Origin: Cadophora sp. MPI-SDFR-AT-0126
Lineage: Eukaryota > Ascomycota > Leotiomycetes > Helotiales > Ploettnerulaceae
Assembly (NCBI GenBank): GCA_020747065.1
Contig: JAGMVK010000013.1
Span: 248,001 to 312,000, forward strand
Reading direction: 5' to 3'
Length of the DNA: 64,000 nucleotides
Shown piece after piece: positions 24,916-36,320 of this stretch. Each line of letters starts with the position of its first letter. The first letter of the stretch is position 1. A model generated the notes under the pieces. It saw only the letters and a program-made list of their open reading frames with translations, was not told the origin of the DNA and searched no databases. Both the position numbers and the translations under genes were made by a program.

Positions 24916-25687
24916 ATGTATTTCTCCAAATCACTTGTAGCTTTGGCACTTGCCATTACCGGTGAAGCTGTGGCTATTGCAATTCCCGTGGAGAACACTC
25001 TTGATGTCTCCGCACCAAGCGAGCTTTTCAAGCGCGATGGGATATCTTATTGTTAGTTGTGCGCGACATAGAAAAACATCACTAACAATTTTCATTTTGC
25101 ATGCGCGCTCATATCCAGTTAGATGCAGGTCTAGTTACTGATTTACATTTTAGTGGATGTTTATGGAAGTGGTGGTAGCAGACACGCAGAAGGTGACCCC
25201 AAGAGCCCTTTGCAGGTCAGCGTAAGCTGTGGCACGGTCAAGGTCTTCAACATTGATGGATATTCCGGTCTGTGTTCGGCACAGCTTGTAAGAGACTATG
25301 ATTTCATGTTATGGACCAGGAGCTGACAAATGCTAGGCGGGCGGCTTCTCCGGTTGCGAGGGTTGTGAATATACTGGTCATTTCGAAAGATACTCCTTGA
25401 CAGTCTCGATGAAATGTGGCAACGCGCACATTCTCGTGGGAGCTGGCTCAGACAGCGCTGGCGGTGGAGAGATGTAAGCTTATTCACTCCCTTTACTTTA
25501 CTTCCAGCGTTACTTCTCGCAAAAAGACATCCTTCCTGGAAAAACCAGCACATTTCTTGGCCGAGAAATTACTAACTTTCATAGTGGGGAGAACATCAAC
25601 GTTCGTGACTGTAACGGTAAGGCTGGTGGTGGTACTAAGACCATGAATATCTGTGCTGGTTCCAACTGGACTTTGTTCCGTTGCTAG
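24916..25687 (+). CDS. Small cysteine-rich secreted protein
   Basis: Predicted join of 24916-25051, 25154-25287, 25337-25473 and 25585-25687, 169 residues. A signal peptide (MYFSKSLVALALAITGEAVA) is followed by a short pro-region ending in a Kex2-type Lys-Arg (ELFKRDG) near residue 43. The mature part has eight Cys (VSCGT, GLCSA, GCEGCEY, MKCGN, RDCNG, NICAG, and the terminal FRC) and many Gly. The four exons are joined by good GT-AG introns with phases that keep frame. An even number of Cys and a pro-region suggest a disulfide-stabilised extracellular protein. Effector-like or antimicrobial roles are common for such proteins but nothing here proves either. Confidence 0.8.
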
Positions 25688-27771
25688 AAGGCTCCGAGTC
25701 CGGCACAAGTCGGATAGCAAGCAGCCTTCATGACAAGGACTTATTTACTTCACTGCATGCTGGTAGTAGGAATGCAATGAAGCGAGATAAGGAGGATGCA
25801 AAGATTGGAGTTTCTTTTCAGAAGTTATGCTAGGTCGATGAATGCAATGTCTATGCAAGCAATAACTGCAATCATAAACGAACGTGCATTTCTGTGGCAT
25901 GGAGGTTTCGGAGAATTGGTGTGAAGTACTCACTCGTCGGTGGATGCATTGCATAGATGCAGTACAGTGGAGTGTGGCTGTCTGAGCATGCGGCTCTTTG
26001 CCGGGAGAGGGGAGTATGGCAGGAGGGAGTTGTCGGTAGCTGAAGCAGGATCATTGACCAGTAAGTGGATACTTGAAGCTCTGCCTGTGAAGATCGGCCC
26101 CATGGCGCTGATGCCGTTCACATCTGTGCTCCATATGTCCTCTGCAGATGACGAAAAGTAGGAGGAACCATGAATCGGATCCTGATCTCCGGCTAGCAGC
26201 TGCAGTGCCAGCGGAGGGTGGGGGCAGAGCATGCAGAGCCAGGCAAGGGCCGCGCGGGACACTTGTAGGGCGATGCTGGGGGAACGTTACGAATACATGA
26301 GGGCATCAGAGATAAACAGAATTGTCTAGATTGCATATTGTAATTCCTGCTTCATAAAAAAGAAAAAAAAACAGGAAAAAAGGTCATCAAACCTTGAGAC
26401 ATTTCAGCTACCCCATAAGCAAGGCCTCTTGTTTCCGGCTCCATATCGAGCGAATTGGACAACGCTGCATCCTTGCATTGCAGCTGCACATGGTGCATTT
26501 GTTGGATGGTTGGAGGGCTGCAGAACGGTCACACATCATTCGGGTCATACTTTCTGGTTACATTTTTCAGAACATGCCTCCCGGCGATGGGTTTTCATGT
26601 TTTGTTAGCGTGCGCTATTCCCAGTTTGTAGAAACTAGATCTTCTTATGAGTTGGCTACATATTAATAGAAAAATACCCCGAAAAATGCGAAAACAAAAA
26701 GTCTTTTAGAGCCGTAGAATTTACTCTTCGCATCTTGTCTTTCCAATCCGAATCTTAGTGATATTAAGGTTTCTTCACAAGCTGTGTTTGCAATATCTAG
26801 ACTCAAGATAATTATCGTGAAGAAAACGATGGGCACAACCAAACCATAGTTGCACTTCACTCTACACAACTGTCTAATCATTGATTTCATCCCTCCTCTG
26901 CTGCATAATCTCCTCAATGCACAGGAAAACAATGGCCTACAAAGCTCTAGATCTGAACGATAATCGAGAAGCGGAATAATGATGTTCTTGCAAACATTCC
27001 AAGTGAAGTGGAGGCGTCAACCCAGTTCCACGCACACCCTTGTGGACTACGAATCTGACCCACGCTCAACGCATTGTATTTCTACATATTTACCTCAAAA
27101 ATGGCCAGGTTTGAATTTCACAAGGCATATCCTTTTTTTATATTGCGCAGCTGCTGGGAACTTGAGAGATTGTTTTCCAGGATAATCATTTTGCTGGAAA
27201 AAAGTGTTGCTGTTAATCGTACTGAATGTGATTCTACCAAGCTAATAATCATCTTGAGGATCCTTCAAGTAAAGCCTGTCAAGGGAACTATCAAGCCTGG
27301 AGAGCATGTGGGTCAGCCGCTTAGGCCCACAAAGTACGCTGTAGCTCCTTCTGCGAGATAGGCTTATCCCTTGACTGCAACAACCAAATCTATTCGCGCC
27401 TGATAGATTCTGGCTTCTCGCGAAGGACCTTTCAAATACGCTAGGAACATAAACAGTAATTTGTACATTGACTAGTCTTGGAGGAAAACTACGATCAATG
27501 ATTTCTCGTGATAAATGCTGCTTGGCCCCGTCCCGGCAGCTGCCGGCATACATCTTGGTAACCCACCAAAGAAGCTTGATCCTCGTCTGAAGATCTCCCC
27601 CACTTCGACGCAGATCACTAAACAAAACACTCTCCACTGCGGCCTTGCCCATGCACCATCTTCGTAACCCGCACTCAATTGTTTGGAGAGGTGCAATTAC
27701 GATTTGAGATTGTTCGTTCACCCCCTCTCCTTCCAAATATCAGATTTGAGAATCCACAAACATTGTACAAA
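25688..27771. other. 2.1-kb gene-free interval
   Basis: Only short frames. An A-rich run lies at about 26355-26388. A 164-codon minus frame at 27242-27736 overlaps the promoter of the next gene and has no motif. Nothing convincing. Confidence 0.4.
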
Positions 27772-29001
27772 ATGCGCACTGTTGTTCGATATAGCGGGGT
27801 ATTTGCTGCTGCTCTGCTCTACACCATCGCTTCTGCAGGACCGTTAATTCCACCTAGAGATGGTACGACCTCATCGAAATCATTGATGAGAAGTTCCTTG
27901 CTAATGATTGGGAATCACAGTAGTCTCCAATGCCTTCAATCCCTGGATCTCGGTCAATCCCAGCGGCATCCCAGTAGCAACCTACACTCCCAGCCTCACA
28001 ACGATAAACGGTGTCGAAACAACCCTCAATCCCATCCCTTACAGCTTGACAGCCGCTAGTACAGCTACAGAGACGGCCTCGAAATCTGCGGAGACGACTG
28101 CGGCAACAGGTGGTGGATCGTTCCAGGAATGCCATAATCGCGACGGGAATTATGCGCCATTTTGCAGTCCTGCGAATGGATCGGATGTTAATGTGGATGG
28201 AAAGTACTACGGTAGGAGTAAATGCTCTTGGGATCGGAGGGAGATGTTGATCGGAAACAGTGACCTGGGATAAGGACTTCTTCGCTCAGAAGAATGCATC
28301 GGTTAATATTGTCGCCAATTACGTGAACGACACGGGTCATGGACCCGTTGCATTCAAGTCGGACCCTGTTCCCACGAATGACGGATACTACGTTTGGACT
28401 ATCCAGAAAGATTGGCTACAGGATATGAAGACGAATAATGTTACGCTATTCTTGAATCGCATTAATCCTCCTGCTGGAGCTCAGCTCAGTCTGGAAGGTA
28501 ACAACCCCTTCGTTCATATCGACAAAGACATGCCAGCTAACCAACCCAGGCCCAACCGTCCGCGTTAAAGTCTACGAAAAACCAATCTACCACCAGGCCC
28601 CCTCCTCAGCGCCCAAAGGCCAGTCCCTCTACATCGCGCTTCCCACCGTGCTAGGCTTCATCCTCCTCTGCCTCATCGGCGGCTGTTTCTGGAATCGCAA
28701 AAACCGAAAGATAGGTCTGGGAAATGTGATGGGTCGGAGAAGCGGATACGGAACTGGCAAATCGAGGAGTCAGAGAATGGGACTGGGGAAGAATGGGGAT
28801 ATTCAGTTGAGGGATCGAGAGTTGACCAGTAGTGGGCAGTATCACGATTCGCCGGCGAAGGTTGCGATGAGTCCGGGACAGGAGAGGGAGAGGATTGATA
28901 GAGATGGCGATGGTTTGGGGAGTTTGGCGGGGAGTCCGACGGGAACTGGGGGTCAGAATTATTTCAGAGAGGAATTTAGAAGACAGGGGCAGATGCGATG
29001 A
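27772..29001 (+). CDS. Type I membrane protein with glycosylated extracellular domain
   Basis: Predicted join of 27772-27862, 27921-28211, 28261-28497 and 28550-29001, 356 residues. A signal peptide (MRTVVRYSGVFAAALLYTIASA) is followed by a Thr/Ala-rich stretch. Next comes a compact ectodomain starting at CHNRDGNYAPFCSP with several N-x-S/T sites (KNASVN, NDTGHG, NNVTLF). Then follow one membrane span (IALPTVLGFILLCLIGGCFW) and a basic, Gly/Arg-rich cytoplasmic tail of about 110 residues. All three introns are phase 1, so the exons are symmetrical; the last intron has a perfect CTAAC branch. The domain order is that of a fungal surface receptor or sensor, but I do not recognise the ectodomain family. 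Confidence 0.82.
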
Positions 29002-29909
29002 TTGATAGAGATGGTTTGTTTGGGATTGTCATCAAGGATTCAAATGCCTGGCTTGACTGGGACAAGCAAGGGTAAACAAAACGGCATTGCATTGTGAGGC
29101 AAAGAAACGAGGATACGAAGTCATGACTTACGAATAAACCCATCGTTGCTATTTAGAAATAGCAATACAATAGATACCAATACGAGAACGATACCTCTCT
29201 ATACGAGGTTTTCTCCTAAGTAAATATCATTAGTAAACACCTCAAGACATCACAATCGAGACATGCCATCTTACCCCGCCAAACGCCAAGCAATCACCCC
29301 ACCTCGCTCCATCTCAAGGTCAGATTTCCAAGACAAAACGTCCGTGTCCCTGTTCTGTTCCGCCGATCTCCCGAAACTCTAAACATTTCCTCAAGATCTA
29401 TCGTCCAATTGACTTCACTCGCCTGCCTCCCCTGAGACATCAATAGCTGTGTAAATAGTGCACTATCGGAAGGCCATGTTCCTGAACGTCAGGATGTGCG
29501 TTGGTCCTAAATTGTCTGCTATTTCATCAATTGTAGTCCCAAAACTGATGAATGGAGCAAGTTCGGGCATCGAAATCGTCATTACCTGCTTGATTGGTTG
29601 AAGGATGCAAAACCAGAAGGCTTTGAAAGGATTTACGCATCTCGGTTAGATTTGTTTACTTGGTGGAGGCCGTAAGCTTGGAAGCCGCCAGTTATGCACT
29701 TTGGATTATATCACTGGTTGCTGATTACATGCACTAGCTGGTTGGGAGAAGTCAAGAAATGATCATTAACATAAAGTAAAAATTATATCTGTCTAAATCA
29801 AACACCACTCGCTAGCATTCCAAGCTTTTCAAGTTCTCCCGGGGATCGATCTATATATATAACCATTTCATCTGTCCATCGATGTCACAACAGCTACTAA
29901 ATCATCACC
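29002..29909. other. Convergent intergenic region
   Basis: About 900 bp between two converging genes. No supported gene; AT-rich with TATATATA near 29852. Confidence 0.4.
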
Positions 29910-32900
29910 TTACACGCCAGGTAAATCAAAAGGCGGCAAATTCGGCCAATTGCCCAAACCCGCAGGATCCCCTCCAATCCTCACAAACTGTCCAACACTG
30001 GGTGTCGGCCCATTGAGTACAAACATCATGAACCATCCAGGCGGACTGGTATGCGCATCCGGCGGCGCAGTGACCACACACGTCGTTCCCGTGCACGTCA
30101 CAGCAGGGAAGATGGTACGCTGACCCATGGCATTGCCGTGCGTACTGACCACCGATCCCAGAAGCGAGACTTTGAGGTTTGCAGCCGAGGAGACGGTGAA
30201 AGTGACTTGTTGCCCGTAAGACCAGTCTTTGTTCGTGATCGTAAAGGTCGGACGAGGTAAGCCGGAGAGTAGGTAAGGAGGAGTGAAGACCTCCACGCGG
30301 TATTCCTCGGGGAATGAATCGGCAGGCGATACGTACTGTCCAGAGGGATCCGAGCCAGAGACTAGCACGCGGCCGTCGAGCAAAACTGTAGCTTCTGAGT
30401 GATAGAGGCGCGCAACGGTGGTATTCGCCATGATGGACATGCGTTGGTTGACTGGTTTGGAGGGGTCGTAAATGACTGCGTTGAGATTGGGTGAGCCTGC
30501 TAGACCGAAACCTGCGACGCCGTGTTCGGCGCCGTTGAGAATCACGTAGGTTCCGTCGGGAAGACCAGCCATACAGGGGAGGACACGGCGGGAGGGCATG
30601 CGTTCGATTGTCCAGGTTGGATTTGCGACTTCGGGTTGGGTGGAGACGCAGTTGTCTATTGGGTATCCGCCGCCTGAGGTTGAACCACCGCAGATGAGAA
30701 CGCCGACCGGGTCCGTGTACGGTGCGTGCTGGGGCAGGATGACCATCGAACCTTCGAGTTGGTAGGTTCGGCCTCCTGTTGGGTCGTTGACGGCTCCGGG
30801 CATGTTAGGCAGTGTTTTGATGGTTTGGAAGTTGACTTCATCGAGGATCCGAGCTTCGTTGTAGTAAGCGATGAAGATGCCAGACTTGAGGACAACGATA
30901 AAGGGGTACAAGTTGAATGGTGCGGTACGATCCAGAAAGTCAAGATACACGGTTGTGTTGGAGTAGCCGCTTGTTGTGCTTGCATCTTTGACACCTGTTG
31001 GTGGGAGGATCTCTAAGTTTGGTTGCTCAGCGGCATTTTGTCCGATCTCGCCGCCGACGACGAGGATTGATCCGTTGGCCATGATCATCGCTGAGGGATA
31101 CCATCGAGGAACTTGGAGAGAAAGAACACCGGGGTCTTCAACCCAGCCATTGGTACCTGGCACGCCATCCGATCCATCTGGCCAGTACAAACGAATTCCG
31201 TAGTTGGCATCTCCGGCCCATCCTCCAACAGTCAACTGTCTACCGACTTTATCAGGGAGGGTAAGTCCACCAGCGCAAAAGACGTCAGTCTGAAGTCCAT
31301 TCATGGCTCTCCAAGCTTTGGAGAAGTCGTTGATTTGGGAAAGATCCAACTCGTACGCGCCAGTTCCGTTTGGCTCACCAGTGCCCTTCTTTTCTACGAA
31401 TGTGACTTTTCCTGTCACCACTTGGGAGACAATGAGGGGGACGACGACACCCCCGATAAGGAGTGAGTATTCTCCTGCATCGGTACCGGTGGGAATCGCC
31501 CAACTGGAAAGGGGTGTTGCTCCTTGCCAGGTGTAGTATGTGAGCTTAGACCCGTCGCCACAGATATAGGAGCTATTTCCAGTGCAGAGAGCGGCGCATG
31601 AGGAGTCTGGGTACGTTATTGGTACTGAACTTCTGGTATAATACTGGACTGAGTTCGGGTTCGTGTAAGTCGAGGGAGCAGATGCGACTTGGATGTTTGC
31701 CTATGCAACATATCAGTACTGACAAACCTCACAGGGCCCTAGTTTTTCGGAAATTCCCTTCAAATGCTAAGATATTGTGCATAAATGAAAAGGTACATAC
31801 CACGTCTCCACAGAAACATTGAGAGCCGTACTCCAATCCAGCAGCGTTGAAACCAAATTCTTGGCATCTAGTGATACACTTCTCGGGAGTGTTGCCGGAA
31901 GCATCGTCCCAGACTTTGTATGGGAACGTGTAAAGCTGTTCGTTTGGATCTTCCACTGAAGGAACATTGTCCTGAATACATCCACTGGGGCCAGGTGTCA
32001 GTAGATGAACCATATGAGGTATTGAATGCCGAAGGGAAACGACTGTACTTACGCATAACCCCATCCTGTTGGCAAGCCCACTTTTTGAGGGGCAGGAGCT
32101 GCATAGACCGTTGGAGGACCTTTAGAATACATGGAAAGCCTGCCGCCAGCTCCACACATCTCAGAAGACTTTCCAGGGCATGGAATGTTGCAATCTGTCT
32201 GAGCCGCAGCAAGAGCACCACCATTGTAAACGAAGTTGTCGCAATCTATTATCATTAGCGGCGCTAGAAATTTGCGTTTGTCCGGTGAACTTACAGCACT
32301 CGGTTCCATACTCTGCACCGGCTATGGTGTAGCCAAGACCAGCACAGGTCTGGACACAGGATTCGAGAGTGTTCTGAGCATTATCAGGTTGCTGCTTAGT
32401 GAGAATGCGGCCGTTCAAGCCATCGACCCAACATCCTTGAGATGTCCAGCCGGTTGGGAATCCCGTTGATGCTGGCGCGGTGCTTGAACTTGACAATGAT
32501 ACCGTTGAGGAAACACCAGTTGGTACTGTGGTTGACGAGGAAGATACGGAAGATGTGGATGGGAGAGCTGTTCCATTCAGAACATAAACTGTAAGTCGAT
32601 TTCCTGCAGTCCACATTAGCATTACTTCAAACTAAGGTGTGACTTCGCGACATACCAGCTCCACAGTACTCGTACGCATTTCCACCGCAAGTAAACGAGC
32701 AGTCGGTAACCGGCGCTACAGTCGACCCCGTTCCGAATGAGTTTCCACAGTAACACTCACGGCCATATTCGGTTCCGAAGTAGGTATACCCTGCACATGA
32801 CGCCGCGCACATCTCAATTGTCATGAGATCATTTGCGGATGCGGCGCCTGAGAGAGCCCGCACTCCAGTAGCCTCCGTACGACATTGGTAGTAATTGTAT

Positions 32901-34468
32901 GATCCTACTGTTGGCTTGTTTTGGAGAGTTGGGACGGCAGTAGCTGAGCTTGAGACTGTCGAAGAAGATGATGAAACTACCTGGACTTGCGTACTGAGGG
33001 AACTGAAGCTAGACGAACTTGAGCTTCCAGATGATGCCAAAGAAGATGAGGAGATCTTGGAACTTGAACTTGTAAGGACTGAAGTTGACGCAGTGGAGCT
33101 CTTTGAGCTGGAAGCTGACGAAGATATCGTTGAGCTTATGCTAGAGGATCTAGAACTAGAAATTGATGTTGACTTTGTCGAACTCGTTGAACGTGTCGTC
33201 GAGGTAACAGAAGACGAGACTGTTGATGCCTTGGTAGAGCTAGATGTCTTCACTGACGAGACCGAAGACGACTCTATTTGAAGCAGCGAGTCAGTAATCC
33301 ACTATCGCAAATATGTATAAGGATGAGACATGCCTGAGCACATTCCCAATTCCTGAAATCATGAAAACAGAAAAAATCGGGCTCGCCCAATACGTACTGG
33401 TGCTGGTTGACAGAGCGGAGCTCTTTGACGAAGTCGTCGAGACAATCGTAGAAATAAGAGAGGATGAACTAGTCGATGTTGACGTTACCACTACGGGAGT
33501 GCTCGATGACACAACAGAGCTCGTAGATGAAACGAGACTTTTTGTACTCCACGGCGGCAGAGTGACCGTTTTGTTGAAGTCATAGACGTCCAATCTCGAT
33601 GGTCCTCCACAGTACTCGGAAAAGTTGCCATTGCAAAGCATGGAGCAACCAGATAATCCCTCGGGAGCAAGTGTAGCGCCGTTGGAGATAGCATTATCAC
33701 AGTAGCACTCCCCAGAGTATTCTACTCCAGCGAGACTGTACCCTGCTGTTTGACATGCTGACACACAATTGCTTACGGACATGTTATTCGAGCCACCGAC
33801 AACTGCAAGTCCGTGGTCAAGCGTTCGCCCTGTTGTGCCCTCGGTATAGCAACCGGAGAAAGCCCATAGTCCTGGACCTGGATTGGTCGTTGGTCCGGTT
33901 TGGCCGCTCCAGAAGAGATTCAAGCGGTTTCCGCCTCCACACTGGATGAACAAAAGTTAATAAATGAGGGATCTTCAGGAAGTCGTTCTGAAAGATTTGT
34001 CACTCACAGGCTCAGTCGCATTTCCGGAGCAGGCTGTATTGCAGTCGGCAGTGGGCGCTGGTCCGGACCCTGAAGCTAGACTGTTGCCACAATAGCACTC
34101 TTCGGCATATTCGGTACCGGCATAGATGTAACCAGCCTTCTCACAGTATGCAATGCAAGACTCATCAGTCATTCCAGTGTTGTTTGTGTATCCACCTCCG
34201 GTGAGTGTTCTCCCGACATCACTGGTGCATGTCAATGCGATGAACGATGCAACAAATGGCCAGACTCACATATAACATCCCTGAGATCTCCAAGTACCGG
34301 GCAGAGTTGAAGGCAACACAAGATCACGCTTTCCGATTATTGCAGCTTGAGAGGTAGCGATCTGCTGATCATCAGGAAAATCCCGCATATTAGGTACACA
34401 TTCTCGTGGCAACTTACTGAGGAAAACCACAACAATGCTCCAAGAGCAGAACCCATCTTTGAGACCAT
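29910..34468 (-). CDS. Secreted copper radical oxidase (glyoxal-oxidase type) with five WSC domains
   Basis: Nine predicted exons: 34468-34418, 34361-34270, 34221-34008, 33941-33398, 33273-32656, 32603-32295, 32245-32053, 31984-31801 and 31700-29910, giving 1331 residues. The N-terminus is a signal peptide (MVSKMGSALGALLWF). Five WSC carbohydrate-binding domains follow, at roughly residues 43-130, 143-230, 415-515, 545-655 and 670-770, recognisable by ECYCGN/ECYCDN and (E)YCG(G/A)..RL motifs. WSC2 and WSC3 are separated by a ~170-residue Ser/Thr linker likely to be O-mannosylated. From about 800 to the end is the oxidase propeller plus C-terminal DUF1929-type domain. The expected copper-radical residues are present: Cys in DVFCAG (~877), Tyr in RWYPS (~936), Tyr-His in RLYHSEAT (~1168-1169), His in STHGNAMGQR (~1256). 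Such enzymes make H2O2 from aldehydes or alcohols. The actual substrate is unknown. Confidence 0.9.
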
Positions 34469-36320
34469 TTTGCACTTGCAGCTGGTATCAATTGAGTACG
34501 GTATTAAATTATGAGGTATTAGAGCTATTCATTAGAATTTGCAACGTTCATAAACGAGTGAGAACGGGTAACGACAGATGGGGAGAGGTAACAATGCACG
34601 AGGAAAAGAGCGAGGCCGCGAGGTCATATAATAAACACACTGCAGGGTACAAGAATAAAGGGTCCATCGATACTCGGCGCTGCGTGCTTATTTGGACAGG
34701 GGAGAATGCGGGATCTCGGGGCTAATCAGCACTAAACCTAGGATATTTTCGTATCAAGGGAAGACGAGCCCATTTTCGACCAAGGCGCCGATATCACGAA
34801 GCTCGGAAATTTCTGAACCACAGTACATGGCCTCCCATGAGCCCTGTTCCAGATCAGTCGATGTTTTCCCCAGAACGTAGACGGCACGGCACGGCACATC
34901 GGCAGGAGATATTGAAGCATTTGGATACGGGGACGGCGCCAGTAGACACAGATAAGTGGCTCTTGATGTTCTGTAGGTGGGAGGTTTAGTGCATCTGTTC
35001 CAAAGAAATGTGCAAGCTCCAAGCCACCAATATTTTTTCTGCAGCATCCTTGACGCGTCCACAGAAGCTTATCTGCGGGGGTACCTGGGCCTGGGCATGT
35101 AAGCAGAGCAGCCAGGGCACCCAGGGGGAGCAGAGTCCCATTGAGTATGCATAATCTGACGAATTGAGGCTCGTTGTCAGAAAGCAGGCACCATACTCAG
35201 CACAGTAGCATCCTTGAAACTATTGAATGAATGCAGCAGCTGCCGACCTGGCCCATTGCAATGGTCTCTCAGTATCTGCTTGTGCTGGTGCTTACTCACA
35301 TCATTTTCAAATCCGTGCTGGGCGGATAAAGTCGGTGAGTCGCCAAACCAAGCATAGATAGATATATGTTGTCGTCGGATATAGACAATTTGAAGATACT
35401 GCAGTCCGCGGATGAAATTATCTGGTGATGGCTGATATGCTTGGCAGGGGTACAGCATGCAGACCCCTCCTTGAGGCTTGCCCGGAGACAGCGCCGTTAT
35501 CTTTCCTGCTTCCCACCCACCACACCCACTTCGCATGAGCTCGAACTGAAATGAAGCCGGCCGTATTTGGTTCGAGCGTGTCGCGCTATTTCGAAAAGGG
35601 GTTAAGAAGAGGAACCGGTTGTGGCCAGACTCCAGGAATGATCTAGGATGCGCGATTTTCCTCAGCTCTTTGGTACACTCTTTCGGCATGAAGCGCTTGC
35701 TATTTGTAAACCAATCTAGTACTATCGTCTCTTTCCGGGAGCTTTTACGTGAAGAAAAGATGGCCTGGAACGGGACGACACAGCATGTTGATGATCGTTG
35801 ATGATCGACGACTGGTGTTTGATGGATGGAGGTCGGCGCCGTCGTCGGGAGGCCGCAGGAATGGCAGAAGCTTGTCTTTCAGCCTTCAGGGCCAGCCAAG
35901 CCCCTAAGAAAATGCTTGCCTTAGGGCTAAGTCACGTTTGTCTCACTTCTTCTTCACAACCACAACGTCAATCGGTCGATCCACCTCGGATCTTCTTCCT
36001 TTAGGCCTTGGCATGTTGGTTTTGTTGGTTCTGTGGGTTGTTGCCTGCCTACAGGTACTACTACCACGATGGCATCAATTGTTTCTTCTCGGACTCGAGG
36101 TGATTCCAGATAGGCCTGGTTTCAACTTCAACACCCCCCATATTCGACACGTCAAGTTACGTACATCCTTTTCAAGTCACAAGTCAGCGTCCTCGCTCGC
36201 CCCAGACTTTCGATCAAGCGGTGTGCTGTATCCAAAGAGCGGCGTTGAAGTAGAATCAAGCTTGTCGATTCAGAGCCGGCATGCGATTGTTCTTGTTCTG
36301 TCAAAGTTTGCTCGAGCACA
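34469..36320. other. Divergent intergenic region between the WSC oxidase and the NLR gene
   Basis: 1.85 kb containing two promoters. A 170-codon ATG frame on the minus strand (35177-35689) has no motif and an unlikely composition. The last 400 bp before 36321 are C/T-rich. No extra NLR exon encoding a known effector domain was recognised. Confidence 0.4.

Noticed and set aside
27242..27736. 164-codon minus frame
   Set aside because: Overlaps the upstream region of the 27772 gene and shows no recognisable domain.
32895..33585. Acidic Glu/Val-rich plus-strand frames
   Set aside because: They are the complement of the Ser/Thr stalk of the WSC oxidase.
35177..35689. 170-codon ATG frame on the minus strand upstream of the NLR
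   Set aside because: No motif, improbable composition, no splice partners, and it lies in a probable promoter.
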